Below, one piece after another: positions 1 through 11,130 of a stretch of DNA of 64,000 nucleotides. The notes under the pieces were generated by a model, which was given only the letters and a program-made list of their open reading frames with translations, searched no databases and was not told the DNA's origin. A program made the position numbers and the translations under genes. Every line of letters starts with the position of its first letter. The first letter of the stretch is position 1. Source of the DNA: Monarcha castaneiventris obscurior (taxonomy: Eukaryota; Chordata; Aves; Passeriformes; Monarchidae); NCBI GenBank assembly GCA_026261815.1, contig JAMPIT010000174.1:16182001-16246000 (forward strand). Reading direction: 5' to 3'.

Positions 1-1740
1 GGGGAGCAAGGAACGTCCCAGACATCCTCTATGACCATTCCCTGGTTCTATGAGACAATAGGCAATGCATCCATTAGGCACCAAATGCCCTGCCCGGCCC
101 ATATTTGTCATGCTGATAATTCATCCCCAGTTCCCATGAGTTGCATTTCATACCTGTGGCCAGAAGCACGTGCAGTTAAACATCCAGCAGCCAGAAAATA
201 CCTTCTCCAGAGAAACAGGAGAGGCAACAGGAGATACCCTCAGCTCCCACCTGCCATCCAAAGCAGACTGGGTTTATAGACCTCCAGAAATGATGGAAGG
301 GAGAAGCTTTGACCAAACATTAAGGCTGAAGTGGAGGAAAGATAATGTGATTGTAGCTCTGTTGATTAATGGACATCAGGCCAATTAGGAGCTGTCTGCT
401 TTATAACAGCCTTCTAAAAACATGTCTAGAGCAAGAGATGAGGTTTTCATTCTTTTGTCCTTCACTTTTTTTTTTAATACTGCAACACATATCAGGCTAC
501 ATCAATCTTTGTTCTAGAGTAAATATGCAGATAGAAGGCACCTCAGCTGTAATACTGCTCACAATGAAATAAATACTGGAGGCAGATGACAAACCTGGTT
601 CTCTCTTCTTTCCCAGATATCTGCAACATTTTACTTTCCATCAGGAAATAAGTAATCAACAGTATTTAGACTTAGAAAATATTCTCCCTTTCTTGTTTTC
701 TTGGGTATTTTTGTCATTAGCTGGGATTTTTTTTAATTTTTGATTGACAATTGAAAAGAAAAACTGAATAAGAAAGCAGCTTTGGTTCCAAACACCTGAC
801 CTTCAGAAATGTAGCTATGCTCCCTTTCATCAACACCAAAAAAAATGAAAGAAGGAAAAAAAAATCTGTTTCTACTGGTATTACAGTATTTCACTCATAA
901 AGTCATTGAAAAGGTTGTCTTCAGAGAATATAATACCAAGTTATGAGATATTTTTGGCACAAGGACAAGGTAAGATATTGCCAGACAAAGAAAACACTTA
1001 CTTATAATTCAGTTAATGGCTGGCAAAGTTATACCCTTCTGCTACTAATTAATTTTCCATATTTCCAGCCAAACCAATGCAAAGAATGTATAATCACCTG
1101 GGACAGCAGTCTGCAAAGTGTTAAATCATCGTTAACTTAACCACCCATCTCACCCTGGCTGCTGTGTTTGTCATCAGCGACGGAGGCTGGGTTTGGATCC
1201 AGGTAGAAAGAAGGAAAAGGACTGCCAGAGATGGAAGCTACAAGACCCAGCTCTGGTTTTTAGGACACCAGTGTTTGTTGGAGCACTGCTGGGACTCAGC
1301 CAGCTCCAAAGGGACCAGAACGTGTCAGCGAGTGGGTGATGTGGTTTACATGAGCATGCAGCCGCCTGCACATGCTGTCACACTGCACACAAGCTTGGGA
1401 GAAGGGATGTGACCATGCTGGAAGGGAACCACCTGCAGCAGGGAAAGGTTTGGTGCTCTTTACTTGGCCTCCCCAGAGCAGCAGGGAAAACAAAGAGATT
1501 TAAGTTCTTTGGGCCACGATGTATTTCCTGGTGTTTTCTTCACTCAGGCGGGAGCTCCGCACTAAATGAAGGGTTAATGTGTCAAAAAAACTAAATTTTC
1601 TGGTAGTTCAGTCCAGATTCTGAGATTACTTATAAGTCAAGAGTCATTCCATTCTGCAAAATTACTGACCCAGTTCATCAACATTTTGCATCAATCTTGA
1701 TATTCCAGGGCTGGCATAGACTGCATGCACTACCAAAAAA
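1..1740. other. No recognisable feature
   Basis: I see no gene or known repeat here. The open frames are at most about 82 codons, start at arbitrary ATGs and show no domain. There are only short A-runs (about 838-862) and T-runs. Confidence 0.5.
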
Positions 1741-1835
1741 GAAGAGGAAGTACGGCTGAGGATAGTTGACTTGCCTAATGTCAACCACAAAATATTTCCT
1801 ATGAGGTTTTAGGTGAAATTAGAACTAAAAATTAT
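1741..1835 (-). repeat. Weak MIR-like SINE trace
   Basis: Read on the plus strand, the order 'gaggaag..., gctgagg, gttgacttgcctaatgtcaa' followed by 'agaactaa' resembles the reverse complement of a MIR core (GAGGAAACTGAGG...GTGACTTGCCCAAGGTCA...AGAAC). The match is patchy and could be chance, so this is tentative. Confidence 0.3.
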
Positions 1836-4800
1836 CTCACTCTAAAGCAAAGAAAGTATTTCTGGTCCTTTTCAAGGTTCTTCTGAAAAATCACAGTGGC
1901 ACAAATTTCAAAACAGATATTTTGCAACCAATTTTTGTTTTCAATTACCTTTTTTTACGTCTGGATGTGTGGGAGGCTAAATTTTTTTTCTTGTATTTTT
2001 GGTGTCTGTTGATGTGCATCTCTGCTTTCTGCAAGATAAATGCTTTCTTTCGGTACACAAAAGCTTTTACTTTCAGAAATAAAAAAATGTGTGTCGGAGA
2101 ATTTAGTAAGAAATGCCTTCACCTGTGTGTGCTTATTAATATACAGAGAAAATTTTTCCCCTTCATGCCCAAGAAGTAATTTTACATTTCCCAGAGAGGG
2201 ATTAACCCTTTTTTAATTAAACAATTAATGCATACTAATGGCCATGGATTGTTATGAGCCCTAGTATTTCGTATGGCAAAATCATTGTCTGTAGACCAGG
2301 TTTCAGTATTTTAACGTTGAATTTCTTTTTCATTCAGAATAAACTCCCTGTATTTACTTTATCCTGACAAAGCAACTGATCCTGATTTTTAGACAGCTAG
2401 ATGGGCAGACATGGAAGCTCAGGGAAGAATTGAGTAATGCTGTTCTGGCCTCCATCTGTCTCTTTTTCCATCAAGCAGAAAACATCACAACTTTTAAACA
2501 TGAATTGTTTAAACATTTTTGGGTTTCTCATTCCCTGGTGGCCCTTATCCTGATGTGCTGACCTGCTCCAGAGTAGATGGTTCCCACCAAGCCACAGCAC
2601 CTTGCAAGTCTAATTCCTGGCAGGAATCTACTCGTTAGAGGTTAATTGTGCCCTGCTTGACGTTTGTCACACCTGAATCAAAACTGAACCATCTCAGCAA
2701 AATGTTTGAATTACTATGAATCAGCTTTTTCATCTGGGAAAATAAACAAACATTCCACTGTGGAAGTTTTCAGCCAACTTTAGTGAAAACCAGTCTTAAA
2801 ATAGATTGTTGTGTCTTTCTACCTGGAAAATTTGGCAGATTTCAGTGGAATATGTGACAGATATTAGTTTTTATTTCCAAAAGCAGTTAGTAATCTTGGT
2901 CTAGATAAAAACTTGGACTTGATGAAAACATTACAAAAACTGGCTGAAAACAGGAAAAGGACCAGGAAATAAAAAGCAGAACAAAATTTCTGAAAACCAA
3001 GAGTTAGTTGTGAAGAGAGATATTTCTTCTGCATGCAACCTTGACTCTACTCTCTCCAAATGAAAAGCCAGTCAAACAATAACAGAAATTCAGTTCTGAT
3101 CTTTTATCTGAAGACTGGTTCACATGAATACAGAGCCTGTGATCCTTAGACCCACAGAATCTTTCAAGTAGTTATTTTTGGATATTCAACTGCACTTACC
3201 CTGAAGGGACTTGATTTCCTGAGAAGTCGCTCAGCATTTAAGTAAATTCAATACCTTTGAGTTGTTGAAGGCTCAGCTTTGCCCTTTCCACCCTGAACTG
3301 CAGCTTTCAAGACTCAGAGAAACACTGAAATCAGGTGGAGTAAGATGGTGGGTAACTAGACATGGCTGAAATTGGAAGGGATACCTAAAGCTGAACCAAA
3401 CTTGTTAAATCCCTTTCTTTCCAAGTTTGAACTCTGACAGGCTGAATCACATGCAAAGAGTGTTAACCCCCACTGAGTCGGTGCCTGATTTGTGGGTTTG
3501 CACAGTCAAGGCAGGAGACCTCAATCCTGCTTGGCACAGTAGTGCTTTTCTTTCTGAATGGTGGACCAGAAGTTCGGCCTGATGAAGGGTGCAAGATTTC
3601 ATCCTGTAAAACATCTGTTTGGCTGTGACTGCCAGCATCTCTGGGTTTATTAAACAAAATCCTTCAACAAGTCAGTGTATTACAGTCCTGGACACTCACC
3701 ATTCCTGCAAAGGAATGTCAGAAATGCTGTTGGGAGCAAATTGGCACTTGTAACAATACAGGTATTCACTGAGCTATCACACAGCAGCAGAGCCCTGGCA
3801 CGGGGATGATCATTCCTGCCGATGCAAACCAATCCAGGCCATGCTGCTTTAAAAACTCTGCCTCATTCCACATCTCTTACCAAGATTTATGACAATTAGC
3901 TGCCGAATCCATAATTAGCAAGTGGTAACAGATCAGCAGATATATCCAGTCCTGGTGACACCTCTGACAGATCAGTGTCTACTCCCCAAATCCCTGCGAG
4001 GCTTCATGTTTTCCCTGTGACCACTCTCAAGCAGAGTTTTGGCAAGGCTGTCTCAGCGGGGAGGAGAGGGAGGGCTGGGGAAGAACAAGTTCTCACAAGC
4101 ATGACAGGACCCATGCATAACCATCTGACTTTGCAATTAAAAACATGTTCTGTCTTCCTCTGCGTCACTGAGGGGAGCATGTAAGTAACAGTTGCTCTAC
4201 AAAGTGCCTTGAATTCAAACAAACCAGGAGGTTTGGGTTTCTGCACGTGGAGTTTTGTGTGCTCAGCTAAAGGGGGGCTTTTTTCCCTTCTCTAAGAAAC
4301 ATTCCAGGAACCTTTCTGAGGAGTAGAGAGGAGGCGGTGGGAGGAGGAGGAGCTGTAGTTGTATTTGTTAAGACACTTTGTTAAAGACACTCTGTAGTGA
4401 ATACAGGGGTCAAGGTGAGAACAGGGAGCCCCATCCCACCTATCCAAAATCAAATAACTCATAAGTGTTTTACTGCTTCTCTTAAGAGGATCCAAGTCCT
4501 CTTCTGCATCAGCTTCACCTGTCTACCTTTGAGATTCTTCACCTCTGCAAGTCTGTTCCAGGAGTCTAAAATTTTTCAAACACTCAGTGATATCTTCCCC
4601 CTTTCTAGGCAAAGTCTCCCAGATTCCTGATCCAATTTTTTTTCCAACCTCAACCTTTAATTATAGGTTTATATATGCCTTGCACTTCAACGCACCCCTT
4701 ATTAGTAGATGTCAACTGAGTACATATTTCTCATCTGCAACCATAGCTTCAACTAAGCACTTTCATTTTCAAGCCCTGCTGGGTATAACATTTAAGACCA

Positions 4801-5412
4801 TCAAAGCACTGTATTTATGAAGTGCACTGCTGGAGAAAAAATAAGATGTGAAGGTCGGGGTTAGATTAGGTCTTGTGTACAAGGTGACTCAGGGAGTGTG
4901 TGGCTGAGCCCGTATCACCTGGATTTCAGCCTAGCTGGCTGTCATGCCTGACTGACAGGAACCACATTCAGATCATCTGTGAATTTGTAACACAAACAGC
5001 ACAGCTGCTTATTGCATTGATTGTATTGGAAGCCTGATTTGCCTGTAATTGCTCCAACTCAATACGCCATTCTATTCCAGATGACAGGATGAATGATGTA
5101 CAACCCGAATTCAGCCCTGTGTTGCTGCCTTTAATGACACTTTTTTTTGTTTTGTTTCATTTTTCATTTAAAAATATACCTATTGCAAGATGACAGCTCT
5201 GTTCCACGAATGGCAGATGTATTTCTGAAATCTTTTGCAGTGGTAAAGGGGTTCTTTGAGCCTGTACCTGGAAAAATGTATCCATAGCTGCAAGAGAGCC
5301 TGAGAACACAATATAAAATTTTGTTGGTTTTTTTAGTTGGAGGAGATATGATTTATGTTAACCTAGCTGCTGGAGGAAGAGTTCTTGGGAAATTGCCAAA
5401 AAATTACTCTTC
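1836..5412. other. No recognisable feature
   Basis: This is AT-rich unique sequence with no repeat that I recognise. A small GGA-rich patch lies near 4325-4352. Open frames overlap on both strands at 3447-3657 and 3975-4246, but they are short and show no conserved motif. Confidence 0.45.
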
Positions 5413-5427
5413 TTTTTTTTTTTTTTT
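5413..5427. repeat. T15 homopolymer
   Basis: An uninterrupted run of 15 T. No SINE or LINE body is visible on either side that would make it a retroposon tail. Confidence 0.85.
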
Positions 5428-5615
5428 ACTCATAGAGACAAAATTATCTGTCCAATAGTGGTCACAGTTTTGCCACTTGTCTGTCTGGCTGCCTTGGGAG
5501 AGCTCAGTGGAGAAACCTAAATGGCTTTTAGGTTAGCTCTTATCAGAACTGACCCTGCACATTTTGTCTATGTAAATAAATATGTAGGACAGAGAGAAAA
5601 ATATCAAAAAAAATA

Positions 5616-5810
5616 AGGAGAAGGAGAAGGAGAAGGAGAAGGAGAAGGAGGAGGAGGAGAAGAAGAAGGAGAAGAAGGAGAAGAAGAAGAAGAAGAAGAA
5701 GAAGAAGAAGGAGAAGAAGAAGAAGAAGAAGAAGAAGAAGAAGAAGAAGAAGAAGAAGAAGAAGAAGAAGAAGAAGAAGAAGAAGAAGAAGAAGAAGAAG
5801 AAGAAGAAAA
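5616..5810. repeat. GGAGAA/GAA microsatellite
   Basis: A purine-only tract of about 195 bp on the plus strand. It begins with GGAGAA hexamers (about 5616-5660), passes through mixed GAA/GGA units, and ends in 32 uninterrupted GAA triplets (5713-5808). The minus strand reads as a polyserine open frame (5604-5816), which is simply translated TTC/CTC repeat and not a gene. Homopurine mirror repeats of this length are known to be able to form triplex DNA and to change length. The graded hexamer-to-triplet structure suggests growth from the right-hand, pure end. Confidence 0.97.
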
Positions 5811-6893
5811 CAACACAGTGAAAAAAATATAAGGAAAAGCCTACCCTTTCATCAAGTGGAAAACAGAATCTTTTTCTATTTGTTTTTATTTCATTTTCTT
5901 CTCTCTCTTGCTGGTGGTGTTGTAAGCCACATAAAATCTGGATAAGCTTTCATTATGTCTGTACCTTCCACCCCAGGTGTAACAGAGCCAGGGCTGCTTC
6001 TTAGTCCAAATACAAATGGCACAGGACAGCTCTCTTACCCCTCTCTGTAGAAGATTGTTCTTGAAAATTAGTCTAAAACCAAGTCAGGCAGTTGGGTGAC
6101 CATTGTCAAGCAGTGCTTAATCTGTGTGACCTCCATTTGTTTGGAAGCACAAAGGTAACCCATATGTCTGCCCCAAAAAATCATCCACACACTTTTTGAT
6201 CTCTACTTTGCACCTCCAGGATGCCGTGGAAATGGGCACTGAGCACTGCCTTTTCTCAGTGCCAGTGTGAGCCTAGAAGAAAATCTGCAGAGCTATTCAG
6301 GGTGCATTTGTTTTAAAAGTAAACTGGTCTCTTCCCCTCAGTGGTTTTGGACTCCTTGCCCCATTGCCTTTACGTACAATTTGAAATTTCTGCATCACCA
6401 TCACCACACTTTCTGTAAAGACAAAAAGAGCTGCCTAAGTATCTTTGTAGATGTGGGGCTAAAGAGCTCAGCTTGAGCTGTTGCATTTGACAACCTTGGC
6501 CTTGCTTATGGTTAGAGAACAATCTACAAAAAGGAAACTTGTAGAAGCATTTCACAGCTCTTTATAAAAAACAAGGGGGAAATTCAAAATTTTGTAGCAG
6601 GAATTGTCTATATTAAAACTGAGACAGCACAGAATTCAGGAATAAGCTGACCAGGACACATCTTCATGGTCCGTAACTGCAACATGTTACAAGCTTTACG
6701 CTAGCTAGTGATGAAGCTTTTTCTCATCTATCTTCTTGCTGCTTTGCTTTAATACATATTTATTACCTCATCATAGCCAAACCTGAACAAAATAACCCCC
6801 CCAAAGTATGATTCTTCTTTTTGCAAAGAATTTTATTTTACAGAAACAACCACTGGTTTGTTAAAAGAGTTGTTTGCAAGATGACTAGATTAG
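5811..6893. other. No recognisable feature
   Basis: Unique AT-rich sequence. I see no repeat family and no coding signal. The open frames at 6267-6555 on both strands are short and featureless. Confidence 0.45.
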
Positions 6894-7097
6894 ATTAATT
6901 AGTTAATGTTTGTAAAGTACTTTGAAGATTAAGAACACTATATAAGTGTTAAGTATTATTGTTATTATAATAGATAGAGAAGGTAGATAGCTAGATAGGT
7001 AAAGAGATACAGCAGTCAGATAACAATAATTATAATACTTAGCATTTCTATAGGGCTTTACATCTTTTGAGTGTTTTACAAACATTAACTAATTAAT
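6894..7097. repeat. Inverted pair of MIR-type 3' tails
   Basis: The left arm (6894 to about 6967) and the right arm (about 7021-7097) are reverse complements. The outer 23 bases (6894-6916 and 7075-7097) match perfectly and the inner parts match more loosely. Each arm reads outside-in as TTAATTAGTTAATGTTTGTAAA, then a degenerate AAG..CTTTGA block, then CTATA.AA.TG..AAGTATTAT. That is the same order as the MIR-type tail at 61.74 kb in this window. The 53-bp spacer holds imperfect GATA units. Either two tails inserted tail to tail, or one tail was duplicated in inverted form. The single strand could fold into a hairpin. Confidence 0.7.
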
Positions 7098-7146
7098 AGA
7101 GTAAAGCAGACATAGTAGATAAAATAGTAGGTAGATTGATAGATAG

Positions 7147-7217
7147 GAACAAATTTTGCCTTTGGATACACGAATAGTATATTCAATGAAAGTTGCATCC
7201 CATTGACAAGGGCAAAA
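7147..7217. repeat. Short foldback repeat, CCATTGA-type
   Basis: The outer ends are complementary (CAAATTTTGCCTTT at the left, AGGGCAAAATTTGG at the right), with CAATGAAAGTTGCATCCCATTGAC between them. This fits a foldback repeat I recall from turtle, crocodile and bird DNA, of the form CAAATTCTGCCC...CATTGAAGTCAATGG...GGGCAGAATTTGG. It is decayed, with no coding. The family name is not asserted. Confidence 0.55.
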
Positions 7218-8500
7218 TTTGGTCCATAGACAAATTTAAAGGAAAATTAGCTAATGTGTTTCAAGGGCTGGGTTGGGATTTTTTTTCCACAGACACTTTG
7301 TCTTCCCAGTGAGTAGACTCACTGTGGGAACAGAAAGTTCCCCTGAAATGCTGAAATGAATGTATCAAACACGTCAAACTTTACAGCAACATTTTATGGA
7401 ATCAAAGCACATCGTTAAGATTAGTCACATCAGTGTCAGTGACTCAGCTTTACAACATCTGAAATGATGCACCGTGCCTTTGGGAAGCCCGATTATTAGC
7501 ATTATCAGCATTATCAGTGTGCTTGGGTTCATCCTGATTCTTCATGTTTTTTATGAAAATCCAAAAGTATGGTCTACTGACTGAGGAAAATATAGGGATT
7601 AAAGACAGATGTGAGAATATTCTAGTTTCATTAAATAAATCTGATATTAATTAAAGCAAAGAATAAGAGTTATATAAAGATGCAGAGAATGGACATGACA
7701 CTTGTTTCCTTTTAGTTTGTATCTTCTTCAACACTGCTATGTTTCTGCAACAGCTTATTCCTAAAGCTGTACTGAGATGGCAGGAAATAAGTGCTGCTTT
7801 TTGAAATGAGATTCATGTCCTGAGTGCCTTTGAGATCCAGCTTTCAATGAGGTCCAGGTGTCCTAAAGCTTTTGGTATCTCTGCAGTATATAAAGGAAGA
7901 GAGGAAGAGAGACCTCAGCTAGGTGTGAACAGGCTCACTCTGGAGTGTGGTTGTATTGGTGTCGTTCTGCTCTTGAGCTTTTCTGAGGGCTTCAATATGA
8001 CTCCAGCACCCGACTGAAGCATCAGTGCTGCCTCTACATCTGGGGCAGTACGGCCAGTGCTGCTCTTTGCTACCAGACTGGGACTCAGCACTGCTCAGAA
8101 TTGCATTGCACTGCTCGTATTTTCCTTTCACAAAGCTCTTCTGCCACTGGGTATATGCAGAACCATCTCAAGGCTCCAGGGCAATCAGAACCACAGACCA
8201 CAAATAAATCTTCATGAAATCATAAAATACAGGAGAAGGAGCCACCTTCTGAACTCTTGGCAGCTGTGATGTAGGTACTTACATCTGAGTTAGACACTCT
8301 AGGCTTCCTCGACAGTCAACAGAACAGCAAGGGCTAGGAAGATAAGTTTAATCTGCTTTGTATTTATGTCTCCATTAGGATGAGATGAAACTGCCTCTTA
8401 GAAATCTTGTTTCTCTCCACTGACTAGCAGTAAAGCCCAGATTAGCGCAGATGAGGCCAACTCTGTTGTAGATAATTAAAGTGAGATGAGACAAAACCCT
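7218..8500. other. No recognisable feature
   Basis: Unique sequence up to the LTR edge. The only local structure is a short ATTATCAGC-like triplication near 7495-7520. Overlapping open frames at 7919-8269 are short and on opposite strands, with no motif. Confidence 0.45.
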
Positions 8501-9472
8501 TGTGGTGGGCTGACCTTGGCTGGCTGCCAGGTGCCCACCAAGCTGCTCTATCACTCTCCCTTCTCAACAGGACTGGGAGAGAAAATATGATTAAAAGCTC
8601 ATGGGTCAAGATAAGGACAAGGACATCACTTACAGTCATGGTCAAAACAGGCTTGACTAAGGGAAATTATTTTAACTTATTGCCAAATAATCAGAGATGG
8701 AAAATGAGAAATATGAATATATCTAAAAACACCTTCCTCCCTTCTCCCTCAAAGTGTCACAGGTGGATGTCAAATGGGGGTTGTGATCAGTTTACAGCTC
8801 TTCATTCTTGCTGCTCCTTCCTCCTCATGCTCTTGCCCTGCTTTTGAGTGGGGTCTCTCCTAGGAGCTTCTGTCCTTTATGAATTTCTTCAGTGTGGGTC
8901 CTTCTCATGAACTGCAGTTCTTAACAAACTGTTGTCATGGTTCCCCAAGGTTTCACATGTGCTGCCAGGAAACCTGCTCTGCATGGACTCTTCTCTACGG
9001 CCTGCAGCTCCTGCCAGGAGTCTGCTCCAGCATGGCTTCTCCACAGGCTGCAGCTTCCTTCAAGGCACATCCAGTTGCATGGGATCCTCCTCAAGCTGCA
9101 GTAGGATCTCTCCTCCACTGGGAACTGCATGGGCTGCAAGGGGACAGCTGCCTCACCACACTCTTCTCCATGGACTGCAGGAGGCTGGAGCACATCCTCC
9201 CCCTCCTTTTTCACTGACCTTGATATCTGCAGGGTTGTGCATCTCATATTTTTTCCTTTTTTTTTTTGTCTCCCATCTGCTCTGTAGCATTTTTTGCCCT
9301 TTCTTAAATATGTTATTGCTACCAATGTCACCTGTGTCCAGTGGAAAGTCTGTCCTGGAGCCAGCCCAAATGGGCTCTGTCCAACATGGATGCAGTTTCT
9401 GGTGCCCTCGTGGAAGTCACCCCTGCAGCCCCTCTTCCATCAAAACCTTGACACGGAAATCCAATAAACCCA
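8501..9472 (-). mobile_element. Solitary endogenous retrovirus LTR
   Basis: A segment of about 970 bp starts TGTGGTGGGCTGACC and ends near CCAATAAACCCA, so it has TG...CA ends. Its order matches an LTR I remember from many bird genomes: CAGGTGCCCACCAA, CTCTATCACTC, CATGGGTCAAGATAAGGACA, an AT-rich block, a series of imperfect GCTCCAGCATGG/GGGCTGCAG units, CTTAAATATGTTAT, then GGAGCC..CC..TGGGCTCTGTC.AACATGG. On the minus strand the order (TTTAAG-type promoter early, AATAA-type signal near GGCAATAAG late, end in CCACCACA) suggests that the minus strand is sense. It is probably ERVL-like (inference). No internal gag/pol or second LTR flanks it, so it reads as a solo LTR. Obvious 5-bp target duplications are not visible, perhaps because of decay. 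Open frames of 194, 136 and 112 codons inside it come from the repeated units. Confidence 0.85.
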
Positions 9473-10264
9473 TTCTAAACATTCCTCTTCCTTCTTCATC
9501 TGCAAGGTCTGCCTAGTAGAATTTCCCAAGCTCACCTCAGTCTCACTAGGATTGATGAAGAGGACGTTTAGTTGGAAATTGGTGGGACTGTCATTGACCA
9601 AAAAGACAAGTGGTGAGTCCCCATACAATAAATTAGCAACAACACAAGTTTCCCTTCAGCAGCACAATCTGTCAGTGGTGGGAAAGCCACTACTGTGAAG
9701 CATGTGCAGAAGGCAATCAGCCATCCCTCTGACTCAAGCAAAAAAGGCAACAACCAAATATGGTGCAGAACAAACATTGCACAAAATAAATACACCATTC
9801 ATCAACATAAGCACCCTTTGATCAACTAAAAAAGGCATAAAAATTAAGCAGGCAAGCAAGAGCAAGAAATAGTGGCAATGCCCTTTTTTTAACCAGGGAT
9901 GGACTGTACACACCTTGGTAATTAAAACTCATGGCTTCTTCTCAAGGAACTTGAACCCAAGTCTCAAGTTATGGGTGAATATTCACAGTGCAAGGTTTCA
10001 AGACAGACCTGTCTAAAGCTCTCTTGTTGGAGCAGTTTTATTTGTGTAATATATCTCACTATTTCCTGTGTCACAGGCAGAATGATTTCTAGTTTAGTCG
10101 TTAGTATTCACCTGGAAGGGGAAGTCCTCAGTTCCTGTGCCTGCTTCTATGAATGTTTCTTGTATTTCTCATTTAAGTATTCATTGATGTGGGTAATGGA
10201 AGCCAGGCCCTCTGCTCCCAAATGAAAGACTATACCATGAAGATACATAGTCATTTGCATAGGT
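9473..10264. other. No recognisable feature
   Basis: Unique sequence between the LTR and the tRNA-like repeat. No ERV coding follows the LTR, which supports its being solitary. Confidence 0.45.
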
Positions 10265-10510
10265 TTGCCATCTTCCTGTTCCCATGAATATTTAATTAAC
10301 CTATGCAAAGTGAAATGGTTTCAATATGAGGAACTGAGAATGCCCTGCCCTAGAATATTCCGTACCCTAGTGGTTAGGGCAGTCAGGGAAGTGGAGAGAC
10401 AAGTTCAAATCCCCTTAAGCAGAAGAGGGATTGAACCTGAATCTTCCGGAGCTTGGTGGGTATTCTCAGCACAGTGTTAGTGGTGAGAAAAAAGTAGCAT
10501 CTCTGCTTCC
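10265..10510. repeat. Palindromic tRNA-like ancient repeat, copy 1
   Basis: The core (about 10366-10480) starts CTAGTGGTTAGGGCAGTC (like a tRNA 5' half and box A) and has GTTCAAATCCCC (like box B). It is then followed by the same kind of unit in reverse: GGGATTGAACCTGAATCTTCC and a decayed ...GTTAGTGG. It therefore reads as two tRNA-like units head to head. I recall this as a dispersed reptile/bird repeat but do not assert a name. The upstream part, with CATGAATATTTAATTAACCTATGCAAAGTG, may belong to the same element. It lies directly upstream of the reverse transcriptase fossil. Confidence 0.6.
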
Positions 10511-10545
10511 TTTTCTTGCCTGAGCTAATGGGATGCCCTGCCAAA

Positions 10546-11130
10546 ATGCTTATCATACTGAAAGATCATCACAGAGTGTGACTGATACAATCTTTATTAG
10601 AAAACAAATTATTTCACCATGAACTTTGAAAGAAATGGAGTAAATGATGCGACAACAAAATGGCTTACCACAAGGGAGCATACTCACACCTGTGTTATTT
10701 GTGATCTACACACAACATCTACCAATCTGTAATGACAGAAAAAAATTAAAATTGCCAGAATTCAACTCTCCAGATCAAGGACCTGTCCCAAACAAAAGCT
10801 ATGACAACATCAGCACTCAACCAGAATACCATATGACAAATTTATTAAATAACCCTATGGATATGATGGTACCTGAAAGTCTCTTTCCTCTTTAAAGTTC
10901 CAGGCCCAATAAACAGAACAGAATCTCCAAAGAGGTGTGACACAGAATCCAAATTGCTTGGAACTAACATTGCTTTTCCCCAGGGCACAGATAGAAAAGA
11001 CAAAGTGTAAAGTTAACCTGTAATATAAATTACTAAAGAAACATGTGAATTCCAGACTGAAGGTCAGCTCTGCAATGTTGCAAACCATGGCACTTGCATC
11101 CTGTTATCCAGCAGATAAATATTTATGTCA
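10546..11130 (+). pseudogene. Jockey-like non-LTR reverse transcriptase fossil
   Basis: This is a decayed piece of a LINE reverse transcriptase, readable only by changing frame. Frame 1 from 10546 gives a LKDHHRV stretch, a stop, then LIQSLLENKLFHHEL, a stop, and KKWSK. Frame 3 from 10644 gives RQQNGLPQGSILTPVLF and IYT..LP, which is the conserved RT block around motif 4 (LPQGS). The YADD block expected next is lost. Frame 1 again shows LGTNIAF at 10957. Frame 2 from 10982 gives RAQIEKTKCKVNL, one stop, YKLLKKHVNSRLKVSSAM, then ALASCYPADKYLC near 11089-11127. This order (SLLEN, NGLPQGS, YLG-like, EKTK.KVN, NLLKKL, ALALCY) is that of jockey/I-type elements. CR1 and L2 have GVPQGSVLGP at the motif, so this is a different clade. 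It is non-functional. The clade call is by motif memory. Confidence 0.72.

Noticed and set aside
5604..5816. Polyserine open frame on the minus strand
   Set aside because: It is the GAA/GGAGAA microsatellite translated.
8932..9516. 194-codon open frame, longest in the window
   Set aside because: It lies almost wholly inside the solitary LTR and reads its repeated GCTCCAGCATGG-type units. It runs past the LTR end by chance.
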